Shown here in pieces: positions 17,884-25,824 of a stretch of DNA of 64,000 bases (the stretch's first letter is position 1; each line of letters starts with the position of its first letter). The stretch spans positions 5,890,001-5,954,000 of the forward strand of contig NZ_JACCBT010000001.1 in NCBI RefSeq assembly GCF_013409045.1, given 5' to 3'. A model generated the notes under the pieces. The model saw only the letters and a program-made list of their open reading frames with translations. It was not told the DNA's origin and ran no database searches. The translations under genes were made by a program, and so were the position numbers. This stretch comes from Actinomadura citrea (GTDB lineage: Bacteria; Actinomycetota; Actinomycetes; Streptosporangiales; Streptosporangiaceae).

Positions 17884-18873
17884 TCAGGGTGCGGCGGCGG
17901 GGACCGCGGGTCTCGCGCCCCGCCGCCGGCCTCGGGCCTCGCGCGCCACGGCGATCAGCCGCGGCGTGAGGACGCTGATGATGAGCAGCAGGCCCGTGAC
18001 GATCGACTGGACCTCGGTGGAGACGTCGTTGAGCATCAGCAGGTTGCGGAGCAGGCCGATGAGCAGCACGGCCGCGATGACGCCGCCGAGGGTGCCCTTG
18101 CCGCCGTCGAAGTCGACGCCGCCGAGCAGCACCGCCGCGATGACGGTGAGCTCCAGGCCGAGACCGTTGTCGGCGCGGGCACTGCCGTAGCGGAGCGTGA
18201 AGACGATGCCGGCGAACCCGGCGACGAGGCCGGACACCGCGAACAGGATCAGCTTCAGGCGCTTGACCCGGATGCCGGCGAAGTAGGCGGCGTCCTCCTG
18301 CGCGCCGATCGCGAACAGCGACCGCCCGACGCCGGTGGCGTGCAGGACGACGCCGGTGACGGCGGCGAGCACGGCGAACAGCGCGACCGGGTACGGGATC
18401 GGGGTGCCGGGGATGGAGGAGGTCGCGAGGTCGGTGTAGGCGGTGGGGAACTCCGAGATCGCCCCGGTGCCGAGCGTCACGTACGCCAGGCCCCGGTAGA
18501 GGGTCATCGTGCCGATCGTCACGGCGAGGGACGGCAGCCCGAGCCTGGTCACCAGCAGGCCGTTCACGAGCCCGCACACGACGCCGACGACCAGCACCAG
18601 CGGGATGATCGCCTCGATGGCCATGCCGCCGTCCCACAGCTTGCCGGTGAGGGCGCTGCACAGCCCGAGTACCGAGGCGACCGACAGGTCCACCTGCCCG
18701 CACACGACCAGCAGCGTCATCGGCAGCGCGATCAGCGCGATCTCGCTGAGGTCGTCCAGCGCGAACGACAGGTTGTCGTTGTTCGCGAAGTCCGGCGAGA
18801 ACCCGGCGCCGCTCGCGAAGACCACGACCAGCAGCGCGGTGACGGCGGTCTCCCACCGCATCAGGCGGCTCAT
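17884..18873 (-). CDS. rhaQ: Rhamnose ABC transporter permease RhaQ
   Basis: This 329-residue integral membrane subunit has eight to ten hydrophobic segments and the ribose-family permease signatures CGQVDLSVASVLGL, NGLLVTRLGLPSL and TIGTMTLYRGLAY. It also has the cytoplasmic ATPase-contact segment AIGAQEDAAYFAGI and LGGVDFDGGKGTLGG. ATG 18873 overlaps the stop of the preceding permease as ATGA, indicating coupled synthesis of the two permeases. The C-terminus is a basic tail. Confidence 0.92.
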   Translation of the reverse strand: MSRLMRWETAVTALLVVVFASGAGFSPDFANNDNLSFALDDLSEIALIALPMTLLVVCGQVDLSVASVLGLCSALTGKLWDGGMAIEAIIPLVLVVGVVCGLVNGLLVTRLGLPSLAVTIGTMTLYRGLAYVTLGTGAISEFPTAYTDLATSSIPGTPIPYPVALFAVLAAVTGVVLHATGVGRSLFAIGAQEDAAYFAGIRVKRLKLILFAVSGLVAGFAGIVFTLRYGSARADNGLGLELTVIAAVLLGGVDFDGGKGTLGGVIAAVLLIGLLRNLLMLNDVSTEVQSIVTGLLLIISVLTPRLIAVAREARGRRRGARPAVPAAAP

Positions 18874-19958
18874 GACCGTCCCTCCTTGCTCTCCGGCGCG
18901 GCGGCGCGGTGCGCGGCCGACGCCAGGGACCGCTGTTTCAGCGCCCGGGTGACCCGCAGCGCCAGCAGCCGGTCGACGCTGATGGCCAGCAGCAGCAGGA
19001 CGCCGGTGATCGCGTCCTGCCAGAACGAGTTGACCTTGAGCACCACCAGCACGCTGCCGATGGTGGTGAGCAGCAGCGCGCCGAGCGCCGCCCCGTACAC
19101 GGTGCCGACGCCGCCGGTGATGGCGACGCCGCCGACGACGACGGCGCTGACGACCTTCAGCTCCCAGCCGTTCGCGGCGTCGGCGACGACGGTGCCGAAC
19201 CGGGCGAGCCACAGCACCCCGGCGAGCCCGGCGAGGGCGCCGCTGACCAGGTAGGCGGTGAGGACGCGGCGGCGGATCGGCACGCCGGCGAGCATCGCGG
19301 CCTCCGGGCTGGACCCGATCGCGTAGTACTCGCGCCCGGAGGAGTAGGAGCGCAGGTAGTAGCCGACCGCCAGCATCACCACCACGGTGATGATCGGCAG
19401 GTAGGGGACGCCGAGGATCCCGTCGTTGCCGAGGCTCAGCAGCGAGGACGGCAGGTCCGCGGCGCCGATCTGGTCACCGTGCGCGATGCGGTAGTCCAGC
19501 CCCTGGATCACGTACAGCGTGCCGAGGGTGACGACGAGGGCCGGCACGCGGCAGAAGCTGACGAGCAGCCCGTTCACGAGCCCGCAGACCAGGCCGATCC
19601 CGACGCCCACCAGCACGACCAGCACGACGTTGCGGTCCCCGCCGGAGGCGAACCTCCCGGCGCTGAACGCGACGAGCCCGACGACGGACCCGACCGACAG
19701 ATCGATGTTGCGGGTGACGACGACCATGCTCTGCCCGACGGCGAGCAGCACCAGGATCGAGGCGTTGAGGAAGATGTCCTTCATGCCCTGGCCGGACATG
19801 AACCGCGGGTTGGCGATGGTGGTGCCCACGACGAGGACGACGAGCGCGCCGAGGATGCTCAGCTCGCGGGCGCGCAGCACCATGTCGACGAGGCGGCGCC
19901 CGCCGCCCGGCGGTCCGCCCGACTCCGGCCTGGCCGGGGACTGGGTGAGGACGGTCAT
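18870..19958 (-). CDS. rhaP: Rhamnose ABC transporter permease RhaP
   Basis: This 362-residue membrane subunit pairs with RhaQ to form the translocation path. After a soluble Pro/Gly-rich N-terminus it shows the family segments VTRNIDLSVGSVVGL, NGLLVSFCRVPALV and TLGTLYVIQGLDYR, the EAA-like loop AIGSSPEAAMLAGV, and VGGVAITGGVGTVYG. ATG 19958 lies four bases after the rhaT stop, and its own stop overlaps the rhaQ start. It is about 30 residues longer than RhaQ. Confidence 0.92.
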   Translation of the reverse strand: MTVLTQSPARPESGGPPGGGRRLVDMVLRARELSILGALVVLVVGTTIANPRFMSGQGMKDIFLNASILVLLAVGQSMVVVTRNIDLSVGSVVGLVAFSAGRFASGGDRNVVLVVLVGVGIGLVCGLVNGLLVSFCRVPALVVTLGTLYVIQGLDYRIAHGDQIGAADLPSSLLSLGNDGILGVPYLPIITVVVMLAVGYYLRSYSSGREYYAIGSSPEAAMLAGVPIRRRVLTAYLVSGALAGLAGVLWLARFGTVVADAANGWELKVVSAVVVGGVAITGGVGTVYGAALGALLLTTIGSVLVVLKVNSFWQDAITGVLLLLAISVDRLLALRVTRALKQRSLASAAHRAAAPESKEGRS

Positions 19959-19962
19959 CGGC

Positions 19963-21501
19963 TCAGGCCGCCTTTCCGGTTCCGGGGCGGCCGGTCGCGG
20001 CGGCCATCACGCTCTCCTCGGTCGCGTCCGCGCGGGCGATCTCGGCGGTGAGCCGGCCCTCGTGCATGACGAGCACGCGGTCGGCCATGCCGAGCACCTC
20101 CGGCAGGTCGGAGGAGATCATCAGTACCGCCAGGTCCTGCGCGGCCAGCTCCGACAGGAGCCGGTGCACCTCGGCCTTGGTGCCGACGTCGATGCCGCGG
20201 GTCGGCTCGTCCACGATCAGCACGGCCGGCTCGGTGGCCAGCCACTTGGCGAGCACGACCTTCTGCTGGTTGCCGCCCGACAGGACGCCGACGGCGTCGC
20301 TGAGCCGGGCGTACTTCAACTGGAGGCGCAGGCCCCAGTCGGCGGCGCGGTCCCGCTCCACCTTCCGGGAGATCAGGCCCCCGCGCCCGGTCTCGCGGCG
20401 CAGCGTCCGCAGCTGGGTGAGACCCATGTTCCGCTCGATCGACATGTCCATGACCAGGCCCTGCTGGCGGCGGTCCTCGGGGACGAGGGCCAGCCCGGCC
20501 GACATCGCGGCCGTGGGGCTGCCCGCCGGAAGCGCGCGCCCGCCGACCTCGACGGTCCCGGCGTCCCAGCGGTCCACGCCGAAGACGGCGCGGGCGACCT
20601 CGCTGCGGCCGGCGCCGACCAGCCCGGCCAGCGCGACGATCTCGCCGCGGCGGACCTCGAAGGAGACGTCGGTGAAGGCGCCCTCGCGGGTCAGCCGGCT
20701 CACCTTCAGCGCGACCTCGCCGGGCGTCACGTCCTGCTTGGGGTAGAGCGCGTCGAGGTCGCGGCCGACCATCCGGCGGACGAGGTCGTCGGGGGTGATG
20801 CCGGCGACCATGTCGGTGCCGACGTAGGCGCCGTCGCGCAGCGTCGTCACCCGCCGGCACAGCTCGAAGATCTCCTCGAGCCGGTGCGAGATGAACAGCA
20901 CCGCGCAGCCGTGCTCCTGGAGGTTGCGGGTGACGGCGAACAGGCGCGCGACCTCCTGGCCGGTGAGGGCCGCGGTCGGCTCGTCCATGATCAGCACCCG
21001 CGCGTCCCGGGAGATGGCCTTGGCGATCTCGACGACCTGCTGGTCGGCGATCGACAGCCCGCGGGCGGGCTGCTGCGGGTCCAGCGCGACGCCGAGCCGC
21101 TCGAACAGCCGCGCCGTCTCGGCGTGCATGGCGCGGCGGTCGATGCGGCCGAGCGCCCCGCGCGGCTGCCGGCCCATGAAGATGTTCTCGGCGACCGACA
21201 GGTCGGGGAACAGCGTGGGCTCCTGGTAGATGACCGCGACGCCGGCGGCCTGCGCGTCGGCGGGGCCGTGGAAGGCCACCGGCTCTCCGTCCACCCGCAC
21301 CTCGCCCGCGTCGGGGCGGTGCACGCCTGCGAACGTTTTTACCACTGTGGACTTGCCGGCGCCGTTCTCGCCCGCAAGGGCGTGCACCTCGCCCGCGTGG
21401 AGCTCCAGGGTGACCCCCTGCAGCGCGCGGACCGCGCCGAACGACTTACTCACGTTGACCAGTGCCAATGTCGGCGGCGCCGAGCGGCCCGGTGCACTCA
21501 T
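19963..21501 (-). CDS. rhaT: Rhamnose ABC transporter ATPase, two ABC domains
   Basis: The 512-residue protein energises rhamnose import. The first ABC domain has Walker A GENGAGKST (residues 44-52), a signature-like LSIADQQ and Walker B LIMDEPTAAL. The second has a degenerate Walker A (GLVGAGRSE), a canonical signature LSGGNQQK and LIVDEPTRGIDVG. This asymmetry is usual for the ribose/rhamnose importer family. The ATG at 21501 has a GAGGAGGG site, and it is the first gene of the leftward operon. A promoter and a LacI-type operator lie just upstream (21541-21600). Confidence 0.94.
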   Translation of the reverse strand: MSAPGRSAPPTLALVNVSKSFGAVRALQGVTLELHAGEVHALAGENGAGKSTVVKTFAGVHRPDAGEVRVDGEPVAFHGPADAQAAGVAVIYQEPTLFPDLSVAENIFMGRQPRGALGRIDRRAMHAETARLFERLGVALDPQQPARGLSIADQQVVEIAKAISRDARVLIMDEPTAALTGQEVARLFAVTRNLQEHGCAVLFISHRLEEIFELCRRVTTLRDGAYVGTDMVAGITPDDLVRRMVGRDLDALYPKQDVTPGEVALKVSRLTREGAFTDVSFEVRRGEIVALAGLVGAGRSEVARAVFGVDRWDAGTVEVGGRALPAGSPTAAMSAGLALVPEDRRQQGLVMDMSIERNMGLTQLRTLRRETGRGGLISRKVERDRAADWGLRLQLKYARLSDAVGVLSGGNQQKVVLAKWLATEPAVLIVDEPTRGIDVGTKAEVHRLLSELAAQDLAVLMISSDLPEVLGMADRVLVMHEGRLTAEIARADATEESVMAAATGRPGTGKAA

Positions 21502-21540
21502 CGCGGCCCTCCTCGCGGGGGACGTCTGTGAAGAACAGAT

Positions 21541-21555
21541 GAAAAACGTTTTAAC
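21541..21555. promoter_or_regulatory. Likely LacI-family operator of the rha operon
   Basis: The sequence contains the palindrome AAAACGTTTT (21543-21552) centred on CG, the classic shape of a LacI-family site. It lies just downstream of the predicted start of the leftward transcript and about 40 bases from the rhaT start codon, a position suited to repression. The adjacent lacI-type gene is the natural ligand-sensing repressor. Confidence 0.6.
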
Positions 21556-21570
21556 AGGATGTTGCGGAGG

Positions 21571-21600
21571 ACGCTAGATGTGACCCGGAGCACCCGTCAA
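21571..21600 (-). promoter_or_regulatory. Candidate promoter of the leftward rha operon
   Basis: On the minus strand a TTGACG box (21595-21600) is followed after 18 bases by TAGCGT (21571-21576). This places transcription start near 21564, immediately before the palindromic operator. Both boxes are near the housekeeping sigma consensus. Confidence 0.5.
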
Positions 21601-21735
21601 GAGGGGAATGTGCCGCGGTCCCCGGCCGACGCTGCGGAAAGCCCGTACGCACAAGGGTCGGCGACGTTCAGAAGTCGATCGCGGCCGGGACCGGCCGCTC
21701 GGGTTTCGCGCCCGGTTGATCCCGATCCCGGGTTG

Positions 21736-21747
21736 ACACGTTTTAAT
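21736..21747. promoter_or_regulatory. Second, weaker operator-like site before the regulator gene
   Basis: ACACGTTTTAAT shares the eight bases CGTTTTAA with the operator at 21541-21555, but its left half is degenerate. It is 14 bases upstream of the regulator's start and could give autoregulation of the plus-strand operon. Confidence 0.4.
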
Positions 21748-21760
21748 CGGATGACCCAAA

Positions 21761-22885
21761 GTGAGCGGCGACACACCAGCGGACGACTCGGGGGCACACA
21801 GATTGGGCGCAGACGAGACCGGCCGCTCCGCGCCGCCGGGCCGGACGGTCGGCATCAAGCAGGTCGCGGCGCACGCCGGCGTCTCGCCGGGCACCGTGTC
21901 CAACGTGCTCAACCGGCCCGAGCGCGTCGCCGAGGCCACCCGCGCCCGCGTCGAGCAGGCGATCCGCGATCTCGGCTTCGTCCGCAACGGCTCGGCGTCC
22001 ACGCTGCGCGCCGGCCACAGCAGCACGATCGGGCTGATGGTCCTCGACCTCGCCAACCCGTTCTTCACCGACGTGGCGCGCGGCGTGGAGGACATCGCGA
22101 GCGAGCGCGGCTACTCGGTGATCCTGTCCTCCTCGGGCGAGTCGGACGAGCGGGAGCGGCGCAACCTGCGGGTGTTCGCCGAGCAGCGCGTCCGGGGGGT
22201 CCTGCTGACCCCGGTCGGCGACGACGGCGAGGCCACCGACCGGCTGCGCGAGCGGGGCGTCCCGGTGGTGCTGCTCGACCACCCGACGCCCCGCGCCAAC
22301 CAGTGCTCGGTCGCCGTTGACGACGTCGCGGGCGGCGAGCTCGCGGCCGCCGAGCTGCTGGACGCGGGGGCCCGGACGCTGGCGCTGGTCACCGGGCCGA
22401 CTGTGCTGCGCCAGTGCGCCGACCGGCGCAAGGGCGCGCTGCGGGCGGTGCGCGCCGCCGGGCTCGGCCGCGACGCGATGCGCGAGGTCGCCGTCGGGGC
22501 GATGAACGCCCGGGCCGGGCAGGAGGCGGCCCGGCGGCTGCTGGAGGCCGGCCCGCCGCTGCCGGACGCGATCTTCTGCGCGAACGACCTGCTCGCGCTC
22601 GGCGTGCTGCGCGTCCTGCTGCAGGCCGGGATCAAGGTGCCGGATGACGTCGCGCTGATCGGGTACGACGACATCGAGTTCTCGGCCGCGGCCGCCGTCC
22701 CGCTCAGCTCGGTGCGGCAGCCCACCTACCAGCTCGGCCGGATCGCGACCGAGCTGCTGCTGGAGGAGTGCGACGAGACGGGCGGGCACGCCCACCAGCA
22801 GGTGATGTTCCAGCCCGAGCTGGTCGTCCGCGAGTCCAGCCGCTCCGCGTTGGGCGGCCCCGCCCTCGGGAGGCACGCACTGTGA
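21761..22885 (+). CDS. LacI-family regulator of the rhamnose locus
   Basis: This 374-residue protein has a LacI-type helix-turn-helix (VGIKQVAAHAGVSPGTVSNVLNRP, about residues 28-51) with the hinge region LGFVRNGSASTLRAG. A ribose-binding-like sensor domain follows (IGLMVLDLANPFFTDVARG, DAIFCANDLLALG, LIGYDDIEFSA). It probably represses the divergent import/catabolic operon and releases DNA on binding a rhamnose-derived effector; both points are inferred from family and position. GTG 21761 lacks a clear ribosome site, and a TTG at 21803 behind GGGGG is an alternative start. Its stop overlaps the lutA start (GTGA), so regulator and lactate genes are co-translated. Confidence 0.88.
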   Translation: MSGDTPADDSGAHRLGADETGRSAPPGRTVGIKQVAAHAGVSPGTVSNVLNRPERVAEATRARVEQAIRDLGFVRNGSASTLRAGHSSTIGLMVLDLANPFFTDVARGVEDIASERGYSVILSSSGESDERERRNLRVFAEQRVRGVLLTPVGDDGEATDRLRERGVPVVLLDHPTPRANQCSVAVDDVAGGELAAAELLDAGARTLALVTGPTVLRQCADRRKGALRAVRAAGLGRDAMREVAVGAMNARAGQEAARRLLEAGPPLPDAIFCANDLLALGVLRVLLQAGIKVPDDVALIGYDDIEFSAAAAVPLSSVRQPTYQLGRIATELLLEECDETGGHAHQQVMFQPELVVRESSRSALGGPALGRHAL

Positions 22886-23595
22886 GAGTTGCGCTGTTCC
22901 TCACCTGCGTCAACGACACGCTGTTTCCGGGGACGGGCAAGGCGGTGGTGCGGCTGCTGCGGCGCCTCGGCCACGACGTCGAGTTCCCCGAGTCGCAGAC
23001 CTGCTGCGGGCAGATGCACCTCAACACCGGCTACCGGCGGCAGGCACTGCCCCTGGTGAAGGGGTTCGCGGAGACGTTCGAGCCCTACGACGCGGTCGTG
23101 ACGCCGTCCGCGTCCTGCGGGGCGATGATCCGCGACTGGCACCCCCGGCTGGCGCCGCGCGCCGCCGGGGTCGCCTCCCGCGTGTACGAGCTGACGGAGT
23201 TCCTGGTGGACGTCCTCGGCGTCACCGACGTCGGCGCCTACTACCCGCACCGCGTCACCTACCACCCGACGTGCCACTCGCTGCGGATGCTGCACGTCGG
23301 CGACCGCCCGCTGCGGCTGCTGCGCGAGGTCCGCGGCATCGACCTGGTCGAGCTCCCGGACGCGGCCGAGTGCTGCGGGTTCGGCGGGACGTTCGCGCTG
23401 AAGAACGCCGAGGTGTCGGCCGCGATGTGCGCGGACAAGGTCACCGCCGTCCGGGAGACCGGGGCCGAGACGCTGTGCGCGGCGGACAACTCCTGCCTGA
23501 TGCACATCGGCGGCGCCCTCACCCGCACCCGCGCCGGAGTGCGGACCGTCCACCTGGCCGAGATCCTCGCCTCGACGGAGGAGGAGCCCGCATGA
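22882..23595 (+). CDS. lutA: L-lactate oxidation complex subunit LutA
   Basis: This 237-residue protein has two CCG-type cysteine-rich domains (QTCCGQMHLNTGY and AECCGFGGTFALKN) as in LutA/YkgE and the glycolate-oxidase iron-sulfur subunit. With LutB and LutC it oxidises L-lactate to pyruvate at the membrane. The GTG start overlaps the regulator's stop (GTGA), and its own stop overlaps the lutB start (ATGA). In this locus the substrate should be the L-lactate produced by RhaEW. Confidence 0.9.
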   Translation: MRVALFLTCVNDTLFPGTGKAVVRLLRRLGHDVEFPESQTCCGQMHLNTGYRRQALPLVKGFAETFEPYDAVVTPSASCGAMIRDWHPRLAPRAAGVASRVYELTEFLVDVLGVTDVGAYYPHRVTYHPTCHSLRMLHVGDRPLRLLREVRGIDLVELPDAAECCGFGGTFALKNAEVSAAMCADKVTAVRETGAETLCAADNSCLMHIGGALTRTRAGVRTVHLAEILASTEEEPA

Positions 23596-25046
23596 CCTCG
23601 CCCGCGATGCCGACCTATCTCGGAATGCCGTCGTTCCCGGACGCCGCGCGCCGCGCGGTGGCGGACCCGCGGCTGCGCGGGAACCTCGCGCACGCCACCA
23701 CCACGATCCGGGGGCGCCGCGCCGCCGCGGTGGCCGAGCTGGACGACTGGCCCGCGCTCCGCGAGGCGGGCAAGCAGATCAAGGACCACGTCCTGGCGAA
23801 CCTCGGCCACTACCTGCGGCTGCTGGAGGAGAAGGTCACCGAGGCCGGCGGGACGGTGCACTGGGCCCGCGACGCGGCCGAGGCGAACCGGATCGTCGCG
23901 GACCTGGTGAAGGCGACCGGCGAGACCGAGGTCGTCAAGGTCAAGTCGATGGCGACGCAGGAGATCGGCCTCAACGAGTTCCTCGCCGAGGAGGGGATCA
24001 CCGCCTACGAGACCGACCTGGCGGAGCTGATCGTCCAGCTCGGGGACGACCGGCCGTCGCACATCCTCGTCCCGGCCATCCACCGCAACCGCTCCGACAT
24101 CCGCGACATCTTCCTGCGCGCGATGGAGGACGCGCCGGAGGGGCTGACCGACGCGCCCGCCGAGCTGGCCGAGGCGGCCCGGCGGCACCTGCGCGCCAAG
24201 TTCCTGTCGGCGAAGGTCGGGGTGTCGGGCGTGAACTTCGCCGTGGCCGACACCGGCACGCTCGTCGTGCTGGAGTCGGAGGGCAACGGCCGGATGTGCC
24301 TGACGCTCCCCGAGACGCTCATCTCGGTGATGGGCGTGGAGAAGATCGTGCCGAGCTGGCGGGACCTGGAGGTGTTCCTTCAGCTGCTGCCCCGCTCGTC
24401 CACCGCCGAGCGGATGAACCCCTACACCTCGGCCTGGACGGGCGTGTCCCCCGGCGACGGCCCGCGCGAGTTCCACCTCGTCCTGCTGGACAACGGCCGC
24501 ACCGCCACCCTGGCCGACGAGGTGGGCCGGCAGGCGCTGCGCTGCATCCGCTGCTCGGCGTGCCTGAACGTGTGCCCGGTCTACCAGCGCGCGGGCGGCC
24601 ACGCCTACGGCTCGCCCTACCCCGGCCCGATCGGCGCGATCCTGTCCCCGCAGATCAGGGGCATCGGGTCGGAGGTGGACGCGTCGCTGCCGTACGCGTC
24701 GACGCTGTGCGGGGCCTGCTTCGAGGCGTGCCCGGTCGCCATCGACATCCCGGAGGTGCTCGTGCACCTGCGGGCCCGCGCCGTGGAGAAGGGGCCCCGC
24801 CATCCGCTGGAGCGGGTGGCGATGACGGCGGCCGGGTGGACGCTGCGCTCCCCCACCCGGCTCGCGCTCGCGCAGCGCGCCGCGTCCGCGAGCCGCCGCG
24901 TCGTGGCGCGCGGCGGCCGGATCCGGCGGCTGCCCGGGCCGCTGGGCGCCTGGACCGAGACGCGGGACGCGCCCGCGCCGCCGCCCGAGTCGTTCCGCGC
25001 CTGGTGGGCCCGGACCGGCGGCGGGCACGAGGAGGGGGAACGGTGA
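23592..25046 (+). CDS. lutB: L-lactate oxidation iron-sulfur protein LutB
   Basis: The 484-residue protein has an N-terminal LUD-type domain (AANRIVADLVKATGETEVVKVKS; GVNFAVADTGTLVVLESEGN) and a ferredoxin-like region with two 4Fe-4S motifs, CIRCSACLNVCPVY (about residue 317) and CGACFEACPVAIDIP (about residue 375). It transfers electrons during lactate oxidation. The ATG is preceded by GAGGAGGAG and overlaps the lutA stop. It is the normal length for LutB/YkgF. Confidence 0.93.
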   Translation: MTSPAMPTYLGMPSFPDAARRAVADPRLRGNLAHATTTIRGRRAAAVAELDDWPALREAGKQIKDHVLANLGHYLRLLEEKVTEAGGTVHWARDAAEANRIVADLVKATGETEVVKVKSMATQEIGLNEFLAEEGITAYETDLAELIVQLGDDRPSHILVPAIHRNRSDIRDIFLRAMEDAPEGLTDAPAELAEAARRHLRAKFLSAKVGVSGVNFAVADTGTLVVLESEGNGRMCLTLPETLISVMGVEKIVPSWRDLEVFLQLLPRSSTAERMNPYTSAWTGVSPGDGPREFHLVLLDNGRTATLADEVGRQALRCIRCSACLNVCPVYQRAGGHAYGSPYPGPIGAILSPQIRGIGSEVDASLPYASTLCGACFEACPVAIDIPEVLVHLRARAVEKGPRHPLERVAMTAAGWTLRSPTRLALAQRAASASRRVVARGGRIRRLPGPLGAWTETRDAPAPPPESFRAWWARTGGGHEEGER

Positions 25047-25663
25047 ACGCGCGCGAGGAGATCCTGCGCCGGATCGAGCGGGCCGCGCCCGCCCGCCCCG
25101 CCGCCGAGGTCGCGGCCTCCTACGAAAGGATCGACCGCGGCTACCTGCGCCGCCACCACGAGGACGCGATCCTCGACCTGTTCGCGGAACGGGTCGCCGA
25201 CTACCGCGCGACCGTCCTGCGCGCCGCCGCGTCCGAGGTCGCCTCGACCGTCGCCGAACGGCTCGCGGCCCGTCCCGGCACCTACGGCGTCCCCTCCGGC
25301 CTCCCGGAGGAGTGGACGTCCGCGACCGGCGCGGCGCTCGTGCGCGACCCGTCGGTCGCCTCCCTCGACGGTCTCGCCGGGGCGGTCACCGCCTGCGCGG
25401 CCGCGGTCGCGGAGACGGGCACGATCGTGCTGGACCACGGCGCCGCCCAGGGGCCGCGCGCCCTGTCGCTCGTGCCCGACTACCACCTGATCGTCGTCCA
25501 CGCCGGCCAGGTCGCCGCCGATGTGCCGGAGGCGCTCGAACGGCTCGATCCGCGGCGCCCGCTGACGTTCGTGTCGGGCCCGTCCGCGACCAGCGACATC
25601 GAGCTGTCGCGTGTGGAGGGCGTGCACGGGCCCAGGACTCTGGAGGTGCTGATCCTCACATGA
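25043..25663 (+). CDS. lutC: L-lactate oxidation protein LutC
   Basis: This 206-residue LUD-domain protein has ACAAAVAETGTIVLDHG, LSLVPDYHLIVV and the C-terminal ATSDIELSRVEGVHGPRTLEV signature of LutC/YkgG. The GTG start overlaps the lutB stop (GTGA) with GGAGGGGGA just upstream. Its own TGA lies inside the first 54-bp repeat unit, which therefore begins exactly at this gene's end. Confidence 0.93.
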   Translation: MNAREEILRRIERAAPARPAAEVAASYERIDRGYLRRHHEDAILDLFAERVADYRATVLRAAASEVASTVAERLAARPGTYGVPSGLPEEWTSATGAALVRDPSVASLDGLAGAVTACAAAVAETGTIVLDHGAAQGPRALSLVPDYHLIVVHAGQVAADVPEALERLDPRRPLTFVSGPSATSDIELSRVEGVHGPRTLEVLILT

Positions 25664-25820
25664 GCGGAGCGAACCGGGGGGCGTGGGGGGTCGCCCCCCC
25701 ACAAGGACACAGCATGAGCGGAGCGAACCGGGGGGCGTGGGGAGTCGCCCCCCCACAAGGACACAGCATGAGCGGAGCGAACCGGGGGGCGTGGGGGGTC
25801 GTCCCCCACGAGGACACAGC
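25660..25820 (+). repeat. Three tandem 54/54/53-bp hairpin units between lutC and rhaB
   Basis: Units run 25660-25713, 25714-25767 and 25768-25820. Each opens ATGAGCGGAGCGAACCGGGG, continues with a stem able to pair GTGGGGGG with CCCCCCCAC, and ends CAAGGACACAGC or GAGGACACAGC. Units 1 and 2 differ at one base; unit 3 has a few changes. The next bases, the rhaB start ATGAGCGAAGCG, look like the beginning of a fourth unit. Each unit thus pairs a strong hairpin with a Shine-Dalgarno-like AGGA and an ATG. Related single copies are at 16646-16690 and 40594-40636. Confidence 0.9.
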
Positions 25821-25824
25821 ATGA
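25660..25824 (+). CDS. Possible 54-residue ORF made of a threefold 18-residue repeat
   Basis: The repeat is a multiple of three and stays open. It would encode three copies of MSGANRGAWGVAPPQGHS, the last one altered to end VVPHEDTA. Its ATG overlaps the lutC stop (ATGA at 25660-25663) and its TGA overlaps the rhaB start (ATGA at 25821-25824), so ribosomes could pass from lutC to rhaB without leaving the message. It may be only a by-product of the DNA repeat. No homologous protein domain is recognised. Confidence 0.3.
   Translation: MSGANRGAWGVAPPQGHSMSGANRGAWGVAPPQGHSMSGANRGAWGVVPHEDTA

Noticed and set aside
25660..25820. CRISPR array
   Set aside because: The three units are directly adjacent with no spacers and no cas genes nearby.
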